Source of the DNA: CAZNMF01 sp035547155
GTDB lineage: Bacteria; Acidobacteriota; Vicinamibacteria; Vicinamibacterales; SCN-69-37
Direction: 5' to 3'
DNA length: 19,269 nt
NCBI GenBank assembly: GCA_035547155.1
Contig: DASZVJ010000073.1
Location: 1-19,269 of the forward strand
The notes under the pieces are model-generated. The model searched no databases and was not told the DNA's origin. It was given only the letters and a program-made list of their open reading frames with translations. The stretch's first letter is position 1; each line of letters begins with the position of its first letter. Below are positions 6,927 through 14,740 of this stretch, one piece after another. The translations under genes and the position numbers were made by a program.

Positions 6927-7549
6927 GAGTGAAGATTTGCGGGCTCACGCAGGCCGAAGACGCGGCGCTAGCCGTTGAGCTCGGCGCCGACGCGGTCGGC
7001 TTCATCTTCTGGCCGAAGAGCCCGCGTGTGACGACCATCGCGAACGTGCGGGCGATCGGCCGATCGCTGCCCGGATTCGTGACGCGCGTCGGCGTCTTCG
7101 TCAACGCGCCGCCGGACGAAGTGGCCGCGACCGCGGCCGAAGCGGGGCTCGACGCGGTGCAGCTGCACGGCGACGAGGACGTCGCGCAATATGCCGGAAT
7201 CAGCGCGCGCCTGATCAAAGGCCTTCCGCTCGACGACGACGCGGCGGTTCAGCGCGTCATCGATTTGCCGGCAGAGGTGACGCCACTCGTCGACGCCGCC
7301 GATCGCGATCGCCGCGGCGGCACGGGACGGCTGGCCGACTGGAGCCGTGCGGCGCGGGTCGCGGCGCAGCGGCCGATCGTGCTCGCGGGTGGACTGAGTG
7401 CGGACAACGTGACGGACGCGATTCGTCAGGTGCGTCCGTGGGCGATTGATGTGTCGTCGGGTGTCGAAGACGCACCCGGCGTGAAGAATGCGGCACGGAT
7501 GCGCCAGTTGTTCGACGTGCTGGCGCGGGTGCGTGCGGAGGGCCTGTGA
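6923..7549 (+). CDS. trpF: Phosphoribosylanthranilate isomerase
   Basis: 208 residues, the normal length. It isomerises phosphoribosylanthranilate to the carboxyphenylamino-deoxyribulose phosphate used by TrpC. General base Cys6 sits in VKICGLT and general acid Asp124 in LVDAAD. GGTGRLADW (132-140) and VLAGGLSADNV are the substrate phosphate-binding loops, and DVSSGVEDAPGVK ends the barrel. The start overlaps the trpC stop (ATGA), with GGAGGA at 6908-6913. It lies after trpC in pathway-gene order, although its reaction comes first. Confidence 0.96.
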   Translation: MRVKICGLTQAEDAALAVELGADAVGFIFWPKSPRVTTIANVRAIGRSLPGFVTRVGVFVNAPPDEVAATAAEAGLDAVQLHGDEDVAQYAGISARLIKGLPLDDDAAVQRVIDLPAEVTPLVDAADRDRRGGTGRLADWSRAARVAAQRPIVLAGGLSADNVTDAIRQVRPWAIDVSSGVEDAPGVKNAARMRQLFDVLARVRAEGL

Positions 7550-8796
7550 CGACAAGACTCGAGACGCCGGGACCGGTGTTCGGCCGGCGCGATCCAGACA
7601 GCCGCGGATATTTCGGCGAGTACGGCGGGCGCTTCGTGCCCGAGACGCTCATGGCGCCCGTCGACGAGCTGACGAAAGCCTACTTGGCTGCGCGCGAGGA
7701 TCAAAGCTTTCGCGACGAGCTGCGTCACCTGCTCGTGAATTACGTCGGCCGGCCGACGCCGCTCTACGAGGCGTCGCGTGCGACGGCGGGCACGGGCGTT
7801 CGCTTGTTCCTCAAACGCGAAGATCTCGCGCACACCGGCGCGCACAAGATCAACAACGCGATCGGTCAGGTGCTGCTCGCCAAGCGCATGGGCAAGCGAC
7901 GCGTCGTCGCAGAGACGGGCGCGGGGCAGCACGGCGTCGCGACGGCCACCGCGTGCGCGCTGCTTGGCCTCGAGTGCGTCGTCTACATGGGCGCCGACGA
8001 CATGGCGCGCCAGGCGCTGAACGTGTTTCGCATGCGTCTGCTCGGCGCGTCGGTCGAGCAGGTCGACTCCGGCAGCCGCACACTGAAGGACGCGATCAAC
8101 GAAGCGATGCGCGACTGGGTCGCGAACGTCGAATCGACGTACTACTCGCTTGGATCGGCACTCGGCCCGCATCCCTATCCGCTGATGGTGCGCGAGTTCC
8201 AATCGGTCATCGGCCAGGAGGCACGCGCGCAGATCCTCGACGCCGCGGGCCGTCTGCCCGATCTCGCCGTCGCGTGCGTCGGCGGCGGCAGCAACGCGAT
8301 CGGGTTGTTCGACGCGTTCATCGATGATGCAGGCGTGCGGTTGATCGGCGTCGAAGCCGGCGGGCGCGCGATCACACCGGGCAATCACGCGGCGCGCTTC
8401 GCCGGCGGCCGCACGGGCGTGCTGCACGGCACGCGCAGCCTGCTGCTGCAGGATGACGACGGCAACGTCCTGCCGACGCATTCGGTGTCGGCAGGGCTCG
8501 ACTATCCGTCGATCGGACCGGAGCACGCGTGGCTCGCGTCGCGCGGGCGCTCGGAGTACGCGTGGATCGACGACGAGGCCGCGCTCGGCGGGTTCGAGTG
8601 GCTCGCGCGGATGGAAGGGATTCTGCCGGCGCTCGAGTCGGCGCACGCGATTGCCTGGATGCAGCGCGAGCTGCCGAAGCTGCCGCGCGGCACGGTGGCG
8701 ATCCTGAACGTGTCGGGCCGCGGAGACAAAGACGTCGAGACCGTGCGCGCGATTCTCGAAGAGCGCGATCGCGTCGCAGTCGGAGGTGTCGCGTGA
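7546..8796 (+). CDS. trpB: Tryptophan synthase beta chain
   Basis: A 416-residue PLP enzyme that condenses indole and serine to tryptophan. GYFGEYGGRFVPETL (21-35) is the family N-terminal signature. PLP lysine is Lys101 in HTGAHKINNAIGQ. ETGAGQHG, the phosphate-binding GGGSNAIG and SAGLDYPSIGPEH follow. It is the TrpB1 type that partners TrpA, which follows directly. The start is GTG, overlapping the trpF stop (GTGA), with GGAGGG at 7537-7542. Confidence 0.97.
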   Translation: MTTRLETPGPVFGRRDPDSRGYFGEYGGRFVPETLMAPVDELTKAYLAAREDQSFRDELRHLLVNYVGRPTPLYEASRATAGTGVRLFLKREDLAHTGAHKINNAIGQVLLAKRMGKRRVVAETGAGQHGVATATACALLGLECVVYMGADDMARQALNVFRMRLLGASVEQVDSGSRTLKDAINEAMRDWVANVESTYYSLGSALGPHPYPLMVREFQSVIGQEARAQILDAAGRLPDLAVACVGGGSNAIGLFDAFIDDAGVRLIGVEAGGRAITPGNHAARFAGGRTGVLHGTRSLLLQDDDGNVLPTHSVSAGLDYPSIGPEHAWLASRGRSEYAWIDDEAALGGFEWLARMEGILPALESAHAIAWMQRELPKLPRGTVAILNVSGRGDKDVETVRAILEERDRVAVGGVA

Positions 8797-9578
8797 GCCG
8801 GTTGCAGACAGCGCTGGTGCCGAACGGCCATCCGAAGCTGGTCGCGTACGTGACGGCCGGCGATCCCGATCTCGCGCGATCGCGCGACGTGCTGATTGCC
8901 CTGGGACGCGCGGGCGCCGACGTGATCGAAGTCGGCGTGCCGTTCTCGGATCCGATTGCGGATGGACCTGTGATTCAACGCGCATCCGAGCGCGCGCTCA
9001 CGGCCGGCGGCACGTTGGCGACGACGCTGGATCTCGTCCGCGACGTGCGCGCACAGGTACCGTCGCCGATCGTGCTCTTCACCTACGTCAATCCGGTATC
9101 GCGCATGGGCCTCGACGCGTTCGTCGCGCGCGCGGCGGACGCCGGCGTCGACGGCGTGTTGATGCTCGACCTGCCGATCGAAGAGGCCGAGGACATGCGC
9201 CGTGCGCTCGACGCGCGCGGCATCGATCTGATCTTCCTCGTCAGTCCGACGACGACGGATGCGCGCCTTGCCGAAGCCGCGCGGCTCGGACGTGGATTTC
9301 TCTACGCAATCTCGCGGCTCGGAGTCACCGGCGCGCGTGATGCAGTTGCCGCGTCCGCGGAGCCGCTGGTCGCGCGCATCCGGAAGGCGACGAATTTGCC
9401 GGTCGCGCTCGGCTTCGGCATCGCGCGGCCCGAGCACGTGCGCGAGGTCCTGCGCTACGCCGATGCGGCCGTCGTCGGCAGCGCGCTCGTGCAGACGATT
9501 GGTGACGCAGCGGCCGCGAAGGGTGACGTCGCGGCCGCAGCGGGACGATTCGTGTCGTGGCTGAAGGGAGACGCCTGA
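8793..9578 (+). CDS. trpA: Tryptophan synthase alpha chain
   Basis: 261 residues. It cleaves indole-3-glycerol phosphate, releasing indole that is tunnelled to TrpB. Catalytic Glu46 and Asp57 lie in VIEVGVPFSDPIADGP. YVNPV, SRLGVTGAR and GFGIARPEHV mark the remaining barrel loops. The start is GTG overlapping the trpB stop (GTGA), with GGAGG at 8782-8786. The frame is open upstream, but that region is the end of trpB. Confidence 0.97.
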   Translation: MSRLQTALVPNGHPKLVAYVTAGDPDLARSRDVLIALGRAGADVIEVGVPFSDPIADGPVIQRASERALTAGGTLATTLDLVRDVRAQVPSPIVLFTYVNPVSRMGLDAFVARAADAGVDGVLMLDLPIEEAEDMRRALDARGIDLIFLVSPTTTDARLAEAARLGRGFLYAISRLGVTGARDAVAASAEPLVARIRKATNLPVALGFGIARPEHVREVLRYADAAVVGSALVQTIGDAAAAKGDVAAAAGRFVSWLKGDA

Positions 9579-9579
9579 G

Positions 9580-10425
9580 GTGGCGTCTCCCGCTCCCTTT
9601 CAACGCGTCGGCGTCGCAGGCCTCGGACTGATCGGCGGGTCCGTCGCGCTCGCGGCGAAGTCCGTCTGGCCGGACGTCGTCGTTCACGGCTGCGACGTGG
9701 CCGCGCACGTCGACGACGCGCGTACGCGCGGCGTTGTCAGTGACGGCGCGACGGACATTGCGGTCCTCGCGACGTGCGATTTGATCGTGCTGGCGGTGCC
9801 GCTGGGAGCGATGCGCGAGGTGCTGCGCGCGCTTGGCCAGGTTCGGACGAACGCGGTCATCACGGACGTCGGATCGACGAAGCGCGGCGTCATCGCGACG
9901 GCGAAGGACGTCGGCCTGCGACAGTTCGTCGGTGGACATCCGATGGCTGGCGGAGAGCGGCCAGGGCTCGATCAGGCGCGTGCGGATCTCTTCGTCGATC
10001 GTCCGTGGCTGCTTGTCGAGGGGACTGCAGACGCTGAGGCGCGCGCAGGTGTCGAGGCCTTCGTGCGCGGGCTCGGTGCGCGGCCGTCGTGGATGGCCGC
10101 GGACGAGCACGATCGCACGGTCGCGTACGTCAGCCATCTGCCGCAGGTCGTCGCCGCGGCGCTGATGACGGCCGCGGACGATGCGCTTGGAATCGGAGGG
10201 AAGACGGCTGCGGGTCCTGCGTTTGGGGAAATGACGCGCCTTGCGTCGAGCCCGCCGGACATGTGGACGAGCGTGCTCGCGGAGAACGCGGACTTCGTCG
10301 CCGAAGCGCTCGCGCAGTTCGCTCGCGATCTGCCGTCGATCGCGGATCTCCAGTCCGGCGCCTGGGCGCGCGACGTGCTCGAGCGCGCGGGTGATACCCG
10401 CGCGCGCTGGCGCTCGGCGCGATAG
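9580..10425 (+). CDS. tyrA: Prephenate (or arogenate) dehydrogenase
   Basis: A 281-residue single-domain dehydrogenase for tyrosine synthesis. The NAD(P)-binding GLGLIGGS lies at 14-21, DVGSTKR at 96-102, GGHPMAGGERPG with the substrate-activating His120 at 118-129, then DEHDR and SHLPQ (185-189). No chorismate mutase or ACT domain is present, so Tyr feedback through an ACT domain is not expected. Whether the substrate is prephenate or arogenate, and the cofactor NAD or NADP, cannot be told here. The start is GTG one base after the trpA stop, with GGGAG at 9566-9570. Its place behind the Trp attenuator means Tyr synthesis may respond to Trp supply. Confidence 0.94.
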   Translation: MASPAPFQRVGVAGLGLIGGSVALAAKSVWPDVVVHGCDVAAHVDDARTRGVVSDGATDIAVLATCDLIVLAVPLGAMREVLRALGQVRTNAVITDVGSTKRGVIATAKDVGLRQFVGGHPMAGGERPGLDQARADLFVDRPWLLVEGTADAEARAGVEAFVRGLGARPSWMAADEHDRTVAYVSHLPQVVAAALMTAADDALGIGGKTAAGPAFGEMTRLASSPPDMWTSVLAENADFVAEALAQFARDLPSIADLQSGAWARDVLERAGDTRARWRSAR

Positions 10426-10444
10426 CCATCGCGATGGGACGGCG

Positions 10445-10876
10445 ATGCGCGCGCTCGTGATGCCGGCCGCCGTTCGCCGCGCGCTCGTCGCCCACGCGCG
10501 GCGCGAGCGGCCGCGCGAGTGCTGCGGGTTGCTCGTCGGCGCCGGCTCGCGCGTCGCATTCGCCGTGCCCGCACGCAACGTCGATGCGTCGCCGACGACG
10601 CGGTATCGCATCCACCCGCGCCAGCATCTCGATCTGCAGCGTGTGCTGCGCGAGGCGGTGCCGCCAATCGAGATCATCGGCGTTTACCATTCGCATCCGC
10701 GCGGCACCGCCGTGCCGTCCGAGTCGGATGTTGCCGAAGCGCACTACGACGAGTGGATCTACGTGATCGTCGGTCTGCGTACGCGCACGGCACAGGTGCG
10801 CGCATTTCGGATTCGCCGCGGCCGCGTGCGAACCGTGCCGATTCGGCGCCCTCAGACCCGCTCGGGCAACCGCTGA
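10445..10876 (+). CDS. JAMM/MPN (Mov34-PAD1) family metalloprotease
   Basis: 143 residues, a single JAB-domain protein. The zinc motif is complete: Glu25 (RECCGLLVG), His82 and His84 in HSHP, then Ser92 and Asp95 with the canonical HxH-x7-S-x2-D spacing. Stand-alone bacterial members remove C-terminal extensions from ubiquitin-like sulfur carriers such as CysO, but no sulfur carrier or E1-like gene is seen nearby, so the substrate is open. It starts 19 nt after tyrA, with a weak GGGACGG ahead of the ATG, and is probably transcribed from the operon. The last 20 residues are Arg-rich. Confidence 0.88.
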   Translation: MRALVMPAAVRRALVAHARRERPRECCGLLVGAGSRVAFAVPARNVDASPTTRYRIHPRQHLDLQRVLREAVPPIEIIGVYHSHPRGTAVPSESDVAEAHYDEWIYVIVGLRTRTAQVRAFRIRRGRVRTVPIRRPQTRSGNR

Positions 10877-10926
10877 AGTATCATCGGCTGTTCATCGTCA
10901 CTCGCCGAAGGGAGCGTGTGTCCGGG

Positions 10927-12453
10927 ATGGTGCAGTCTTCCGCGTCCGAACCGCAATTCACGGCCGTTACCAGTCAGCCTGCAGAAGCCGACGTCGATCT
11001 CCTTTTCATTCCGGTGTTCGGAGCGGACGATGCGTTGAACGACGTGTCCGCTGTCGACGACGCGATCGGCGGGGAATGGCGGCGTGCGACGGGCACGCGC
11101 GAATTCAGCCGCGCGCTCTACACGACGTTCATCGCGCGCGTCGCTGGCGGTGGCTGGAAGGCCGCGCGCGTGTGCTTCGTCGGCGCCGGTGCGGCATCAG
11201 ACGCCGACGCGGAGCGCCTGCGACGCGTGGCCGCGATCTGCGGCTACGTCGCCCGCGAGCGCGGTGCGGCGTCCGTCGGATTTCTCGTTCGCGGCAACGT
11301 GCCTGCGGAACGGTTCGCCATGGCCGCGGCAGACGGCTTGTCGGCTGCCGAGTTCGATGGCGGCATCTACAAGAACGCGTCCGATCGTCCGGGGCCGTTT
11401 CCCTCGCGCGTGACGATCGTCGCGCCCGGCGCGAACGCGCAGACCGTCGCTGACGCGGTACGGCGTGGGCGCATCGCCGGCGACGCGGCGAATTTCGCAC
11501 GGTCGCTCGCGAACGAGCCGGGCAACGTCCTCACGCCGCGCGAGCTCGCGGCGCGCGTTGCGCTGGCCGCGACCGACGCCGGCCTCATCGTCGACATCCT
11601 CGACGAGCCGCGCATGCGCGATCTGGGCATGCGCCTGCTGCTCGGCGTCGCGCAGGGCAGCGCGGAGCCGCCGCGGCTGATGGTCTTGCGGCACGAGCCG
11701 GCGTCCGCGCCTGCGTCGCCTGTGATCGCGCTCGTCGGCAAGGGCGTGACGTTCGACTCCGGCGGCATCTCGATCAAGCCGGCTGACGGCATGGAGCGGA
11801 TGAAGGGCGACATGGCCGGCGGCGCGGCCGTCGCCGCGGCGATGCGCGCGCTGGCGCGGCTGCAGGCGCCGTTCCGCGTCATCGGCATCATCCCGAGCGT
11901 CGAGAACATGCCGGGCGGCCGCGCGACGCGGCCGGGCGACGTCATCGCCGGCGCGAGCGGGAAGAGCGTCGAGATCATCAACACGGACGCCGAAGGCCGG
12001 CTGATTCTCGCGGACGCGCTGTGGTACGCGCGTCAGCTTGGCGCGACGCATCTCGTCGACGTCGCGACGTTGACCGGCGCATGCATGGTGGCGCTCGGCC
12101 GTCATGTCTCGGGGCTGTTCGGATCGCCGGAGCGCTGGGTGGATGTCGTCCGCCGGGCCGCAGCAGAGGCCGGCGATCGCGTGTGGCCGCTGCCGATCTA
12201 CGAAGAGACGAAAGAGCAGTTGCGCAGCGAGATCGCCGACATCGTGAATTCCGCGGGCCGTCCAGGTGGCGCGATCACGGCCGCGGCCTTTCTTCGCGAG
12301 TTCGCGCAGGACACGCCGTGGGCGCATCTCGACATCGCCGGCACGTCGTGGGCTGAAACGAAGTCGCCGTACCAGTCCAAGGGCGCAACCGGCGTTGCCG
12401 TGCGCACGCTCATCGAGCTCGGGATGACCGGCGTAGGCGAGCAGCGCCGCTAG
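10927..12453 (+). CDS. pepA: Leucyl aminopeptidase, M17 family
   Basis: 508 residues. It removes N-terminal amino acids from peptides in the cytosol and is usually a hexamer with two metal ions. The N-terminal macro-like domain spans about 20-170. The catalytic domain contains GKGVTFDSGGISIKPADGM with Lys272, Asp277 and Lys284, MKGDMAGG with Asp295, and the family signature NTDAEGRL with Asp354, Glu356 and Arg358. Starts ATG 10927 and GTG 10918 are both possible. GGGAG (10910-10914) is too far from the first and too near the second for a clean choice. It follows the JAMM gene by 50 nt. E. coli PepA also binds DNA, but nothing here tests that. Confidence 0.94.
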   Translation: MVQSSASEPQFTAVTSQPAEADVDLLFIPVFGADDALNDVSAVDDAIGGEWRRATGTREFSRALYTTFIARVAGGGWKAARVCFVGAGAASDADAERLRRVAAICGYVARERGAASVGFLVRGNVPAERFAMAAADGLSAAEFDGGIYKNASDRPGPFPSRVTIVAPGANAQTVADAVRRGRIAGDAANFARSLANEPGNVLTPRELAARVALAATDAGLIVDILDEPRMRDLGMRLLLGVAQGSAEPPRLMVLRHEPASAPASPVIALVGKGVTFDSGGISIKPADGMERMKGDMAGGAAVAAAMRALARLQAPFRVIGIIPSVENMPGGRATRPGDVIAGASGKSVEIINTDAEGRLILADALWYARQLGATHLVDVATLTGACMVALGRHVSGLFGSPERWVDVVRRAAAEAGDRVWPLPIYEETKEQLRSEIADIVNSAGRPGGAITAAAFLREFAQDTPWAHLDIAGTSWAETKSPYQSKGATGVAVRTLIELGMTGVGEQRR

Positions 12454-12494
12454 CGTCTCAGAACGTCACGTTACGGATTGGGCGCCAGTCTTCG

Positions 12495-12746
12495 TCAAGA
12501 CCCGTGCTTGGACACGGTTCCCGGTGCGACCGGCGGCAGATGATCCTCGTGCGGCGGATGACGGCGATGCCACGCGTAGCGCACCGCCGCGAACACGACG
12601 CCGAGCGCGAGCGCGATCAGGATGAGCACGCCCGTGAGAGACAGCGCGCCGATGATGACGTCGCCGACCGTACGCTCACGTGCCGGCGTGGCGGGCACGA
12701 CGGTGACGACGATCGGCGTCGAGGTCGTTGGTTGAGCGGCTTGCAC
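12495..12746 (-). CDS. Small single-span membrane protein of unknown function
   Basis: 83 residues, not recognised. Residues 1-28 are Thr/Pro/Val-rich, about 30-54 form one hydrophobic helix rich in Leu, Ile and Val, and the tail has a basic and His-rich stretch (YAWHRRHPPHEDH). The positive charge after the helix suggests an N-out, C-in membrane protein. The start is GTG with only a weak GAGA upstream. It lies 18 nt downstream of the amidase gene on the same strand, so it is probably the last gene of that operon. Confidence 0.6.
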   Translation of the reverse strand: MQAAQPTTSTPIVVTVVPATPARERTVGDVIIGALSLTGVLILIALALGVVFAAVRYAWHRRHPPHEDHLPPVAPGTVSKHGS

Positions 12747-12764
12747 GGACGTCTCGCGTCGAGT

Positions 12765-14735
12765 CTATCGTGCCTCGATGTTCGCGGCGACCGTCCCCAC
12801 CTTCTTCAGTGACGATTGATACTTCAATACCGCGTCGCAGAGCGCCTGCGCGATGCGCTGCCGATAGGCGTCCTGCTTGAGCAGCGAGGCCTCGGCCTTG
12901 TTGGTGAGAAACGAGATCTCCGCCAGCACGCTCGGCATCTGCGCGCCGATCAGCACGACGAACGGCGCCTGCTTGACGCCCAAGTCCTTAATCGCCTTGT
13001 TCTGCACGGAGAGCCGCCGCATCAGCGAGCTCTGCACGAGCGTGGCGAGCTCGCGCGACTCGGTCAGCTTGTTGTTGAGCGTGATCGCCTTCACGAGCTG
13101 CGGCAGGCCGCCCATTGCCTGCACGCTCGAGGCGTTCTCGCGCGCGGCCACGACTTCGGCCTGCGGGTTCGATGCGAAGTTCAGGAAGTACGTCTCGACG
13201 CCACGCGTGTCGCGCTGCGGGCTCGAGTTCGCATGGATCGACAGGAACAGATCCGCGCCTTCGCGATTGGCGATCGCCGTGCGTTCCTCGAGCGGGATGA
13301 ACTCGTTGGTCCGCCGTGTGAGCACGACTTCCACGCCCGGTTGCGCGAGCAGCAGCGCTTCGAGACGCTTCGACACGTCGAGCACGAGCTCGGCTTCGGA
13401 GACGCCGTTGGCCTGCGCGCCGGGATCGTGGCCGCCGTGGCCGGGATCGATCACGATGCGCTGCACGCCAAGGCCAAGCTGGCGCGCGAGCGAGTAGCCG
13501 CCGGCACGCGTGCTCGCGGGCGGCAGCGGCTGAGTCTCGGGCGCCGCGCTGACAGGTGGCGCCGCAGGCGGCGTTGGAGAGGCCGGCAACGGTGTGGGGG
13601 CCGGCGGCGTGGCCGGCACCGCGTCGCGCAGCTTCGGCGTCGATGCGGCGGTCACGCCAGGGAATGCCACCGGCACGGTCTTCAGTGCGATGGGCACGGT
13701 CGAGGACGGTGCCGGCATGGCCGCGCTCGCCGACGCGCCGTCATCCGTGTCCAGATCGACGACGATGCGGTACGGATCGTAGAGCGGGAACGTGCTGTAG
13801 CGCGTCTGACGCGTGACGTCGAGGCTGACGAGAATGCCGTCGACGCGCGGGCTGATCCGGACGTCCTGCAGCAGCGTCCCGTGGATCTTCGCCACGGCGT
13901 CGACGAGGGCCGGCGTGATGCCGACGCCGGGCAGCGCGAGGAACACGCGCTCCTGATTCGACGAGCGATCGATCGTGTGCGCGACTTCCTGCGTCAGCTC
14001 GATCGTCAGGCGCTCGCCGTGCGGCAGCGACGAGTACTTCGCGTCGCGGAGCGTCACGGGAAACTCGCGAAAGACTTCAGGCAGCGGCGCGAGCGACGTC
14101 GCACGCACCGTCGCCGACGCGGCCACCGGCGCTGACTCACCGGCCGCCGGCGTCTCGGCCGAGACCGTTGTCGTCGTGGGCTTCGGCGGCGCGACAGGTT
14201 GACGCGGCGGCGACGCCGGCGCGGACGCCGTCTCCGGCGTGGGCTTTTCGACTGCCGGCTTCTCCGGCGTGACTCTCGGCGCTGGCGCCGGGCGCGCCGC
14301 CGCGGTCGCCGCGGCCGGCTTCGACGTCAGTGACGCGATCTTCGCGTCGGTCTGTTTCGCAAACGTGCTGTGCGGATATTCCTTCTTCAGCCAGCGCAGC
14401 AGACGCGCCGCGTTGTCGCGATCGCGCGTCGCGTGCCCACGCTCGTACGCGAGTTGCAACACGCCCGCGCCCTGCCACAACGCGTCGTCGCAATACGTGC
14501 TGCGCGGATAGCGCCGGACGATCGCTTCGTAGCTCGTCGCGATCGCACGCAGGGTCGCCACGCGCGGCGACGCCACTTTTCGCGCGGACCGCTCGCGTGC
14601 GAGCGCGCGCTGATACGCCGTGGCCGCGGCGGCCTGGCCGTACGCGATCGCCGGCGCGGCCAGCGCGCACGTCAGCGCCGCGACGGCGAGCCACGTGCCG
14701 CGGCGGAGAGCGGAGCGGGAGTCGAGGGTCACCAT
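12765..14735 (-). CDS. N-acetylmuramoyl-L-alanine amidase with AMIN domain (Amidase_3)
   Basis: A 656-residue exported peptidoglycan hydrolase of the AmiC/AmiB kind, used in cell separation. A signal peptide ends near AIAYGQA (29-35). About 36-135 is a helical repeat-like region, followed by a long Pro/Ala/Thr linker (about 140-215), an AMIN domain (about 220-330, which in the family targets septal peptidoglycan or the secretin ring), a second Pro/Ala linker (about 338-410) and the amidase_3 domain from 425. Zinc ligands are His433 (DPGHGG), Glu447 and His501 (SIHAN); the catalytic Glu is Glu606 in VLAEISFLTN. The start ATG 14735 has GAGGTG 7 nt upstream and sits 5 nt after the ftsK stop. At 656 residues it is longer than the E. 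coli enzymes because of the N-terminal region and linkers. Confidence 0.92.
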   Translation of the reverse strand: MVTLDSRSALRRGTWLAVAALTCALAAPAIAYGQAAAATAYQRALARERSARKVASPRVATLRAIATSYEAIVRRYPRSTYCDDALWQGAGVLQLAYERGHATRDRDNAARLLRWLKKEYPHSTFAKQTDAKIASLTSKPAAATAAARPAPAPRVTPEKPAVEKPTPETASAPASPPRQPVAPPKPTTTTVSAETPAAGESAPVAASATVRATSLAPLPEVFREFPVTLRDAKYSSLPHGERLTIELTQEVAHTIDRSSNQERVFLALPGVGITPALVDAVAKIHGTLLQDVRISPRVDGILVSLDVTRQTRYSTFPLYDPYRIVVDLDTDDGASASAAMPAPSSTVPIALKTVPVAFPGVTAASTPKLRDAVPATPPAPTPLPASPTPPAAPPVSAAPETQPLPPASTRAGGYSLARQLGLGVQRIVIDPGHGGHDPGAQANGVSEAELVLDVSKRLEALLLAQPGVEVVLTRRTNEFIPLEERTAIANREGADLFLSIHANSSPQRDTRGVETYFLNFASNPQAEVVAARENASSVQAMGGLPQLVKAITLNNKLTESRELATLVQSSLMRRLSVQNKAIKDLGVKQAPFVVLIGAQMPSVLAEISFLTNKAEASLLKQDAYRQRIAQALCDAVLKYQSSLKKVGTVAANIEAR

Positions 14736-14740
14736 GGTCG

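Noticed and set aside
7426..8985. 519-codon minus-strand ORF opposite trpB
   Set aside because: Fully antisense to trpF/trpB/trpA and compositionally a codon shadow.
9325..10677. 450-codon minus-strand ORF opposite tyrA
   Set aside because: Antisense to tyrA and trpA and rich in Arg and Ala, with no recognisable domain.
12488..12501. GTCTT/AAGAC hairpin between pepA and the small membrane gene
   Set aside because: A 5-bp stem with no T-run on either side, overlapping the end of the minus-strand ORF. Not a credible terminator.
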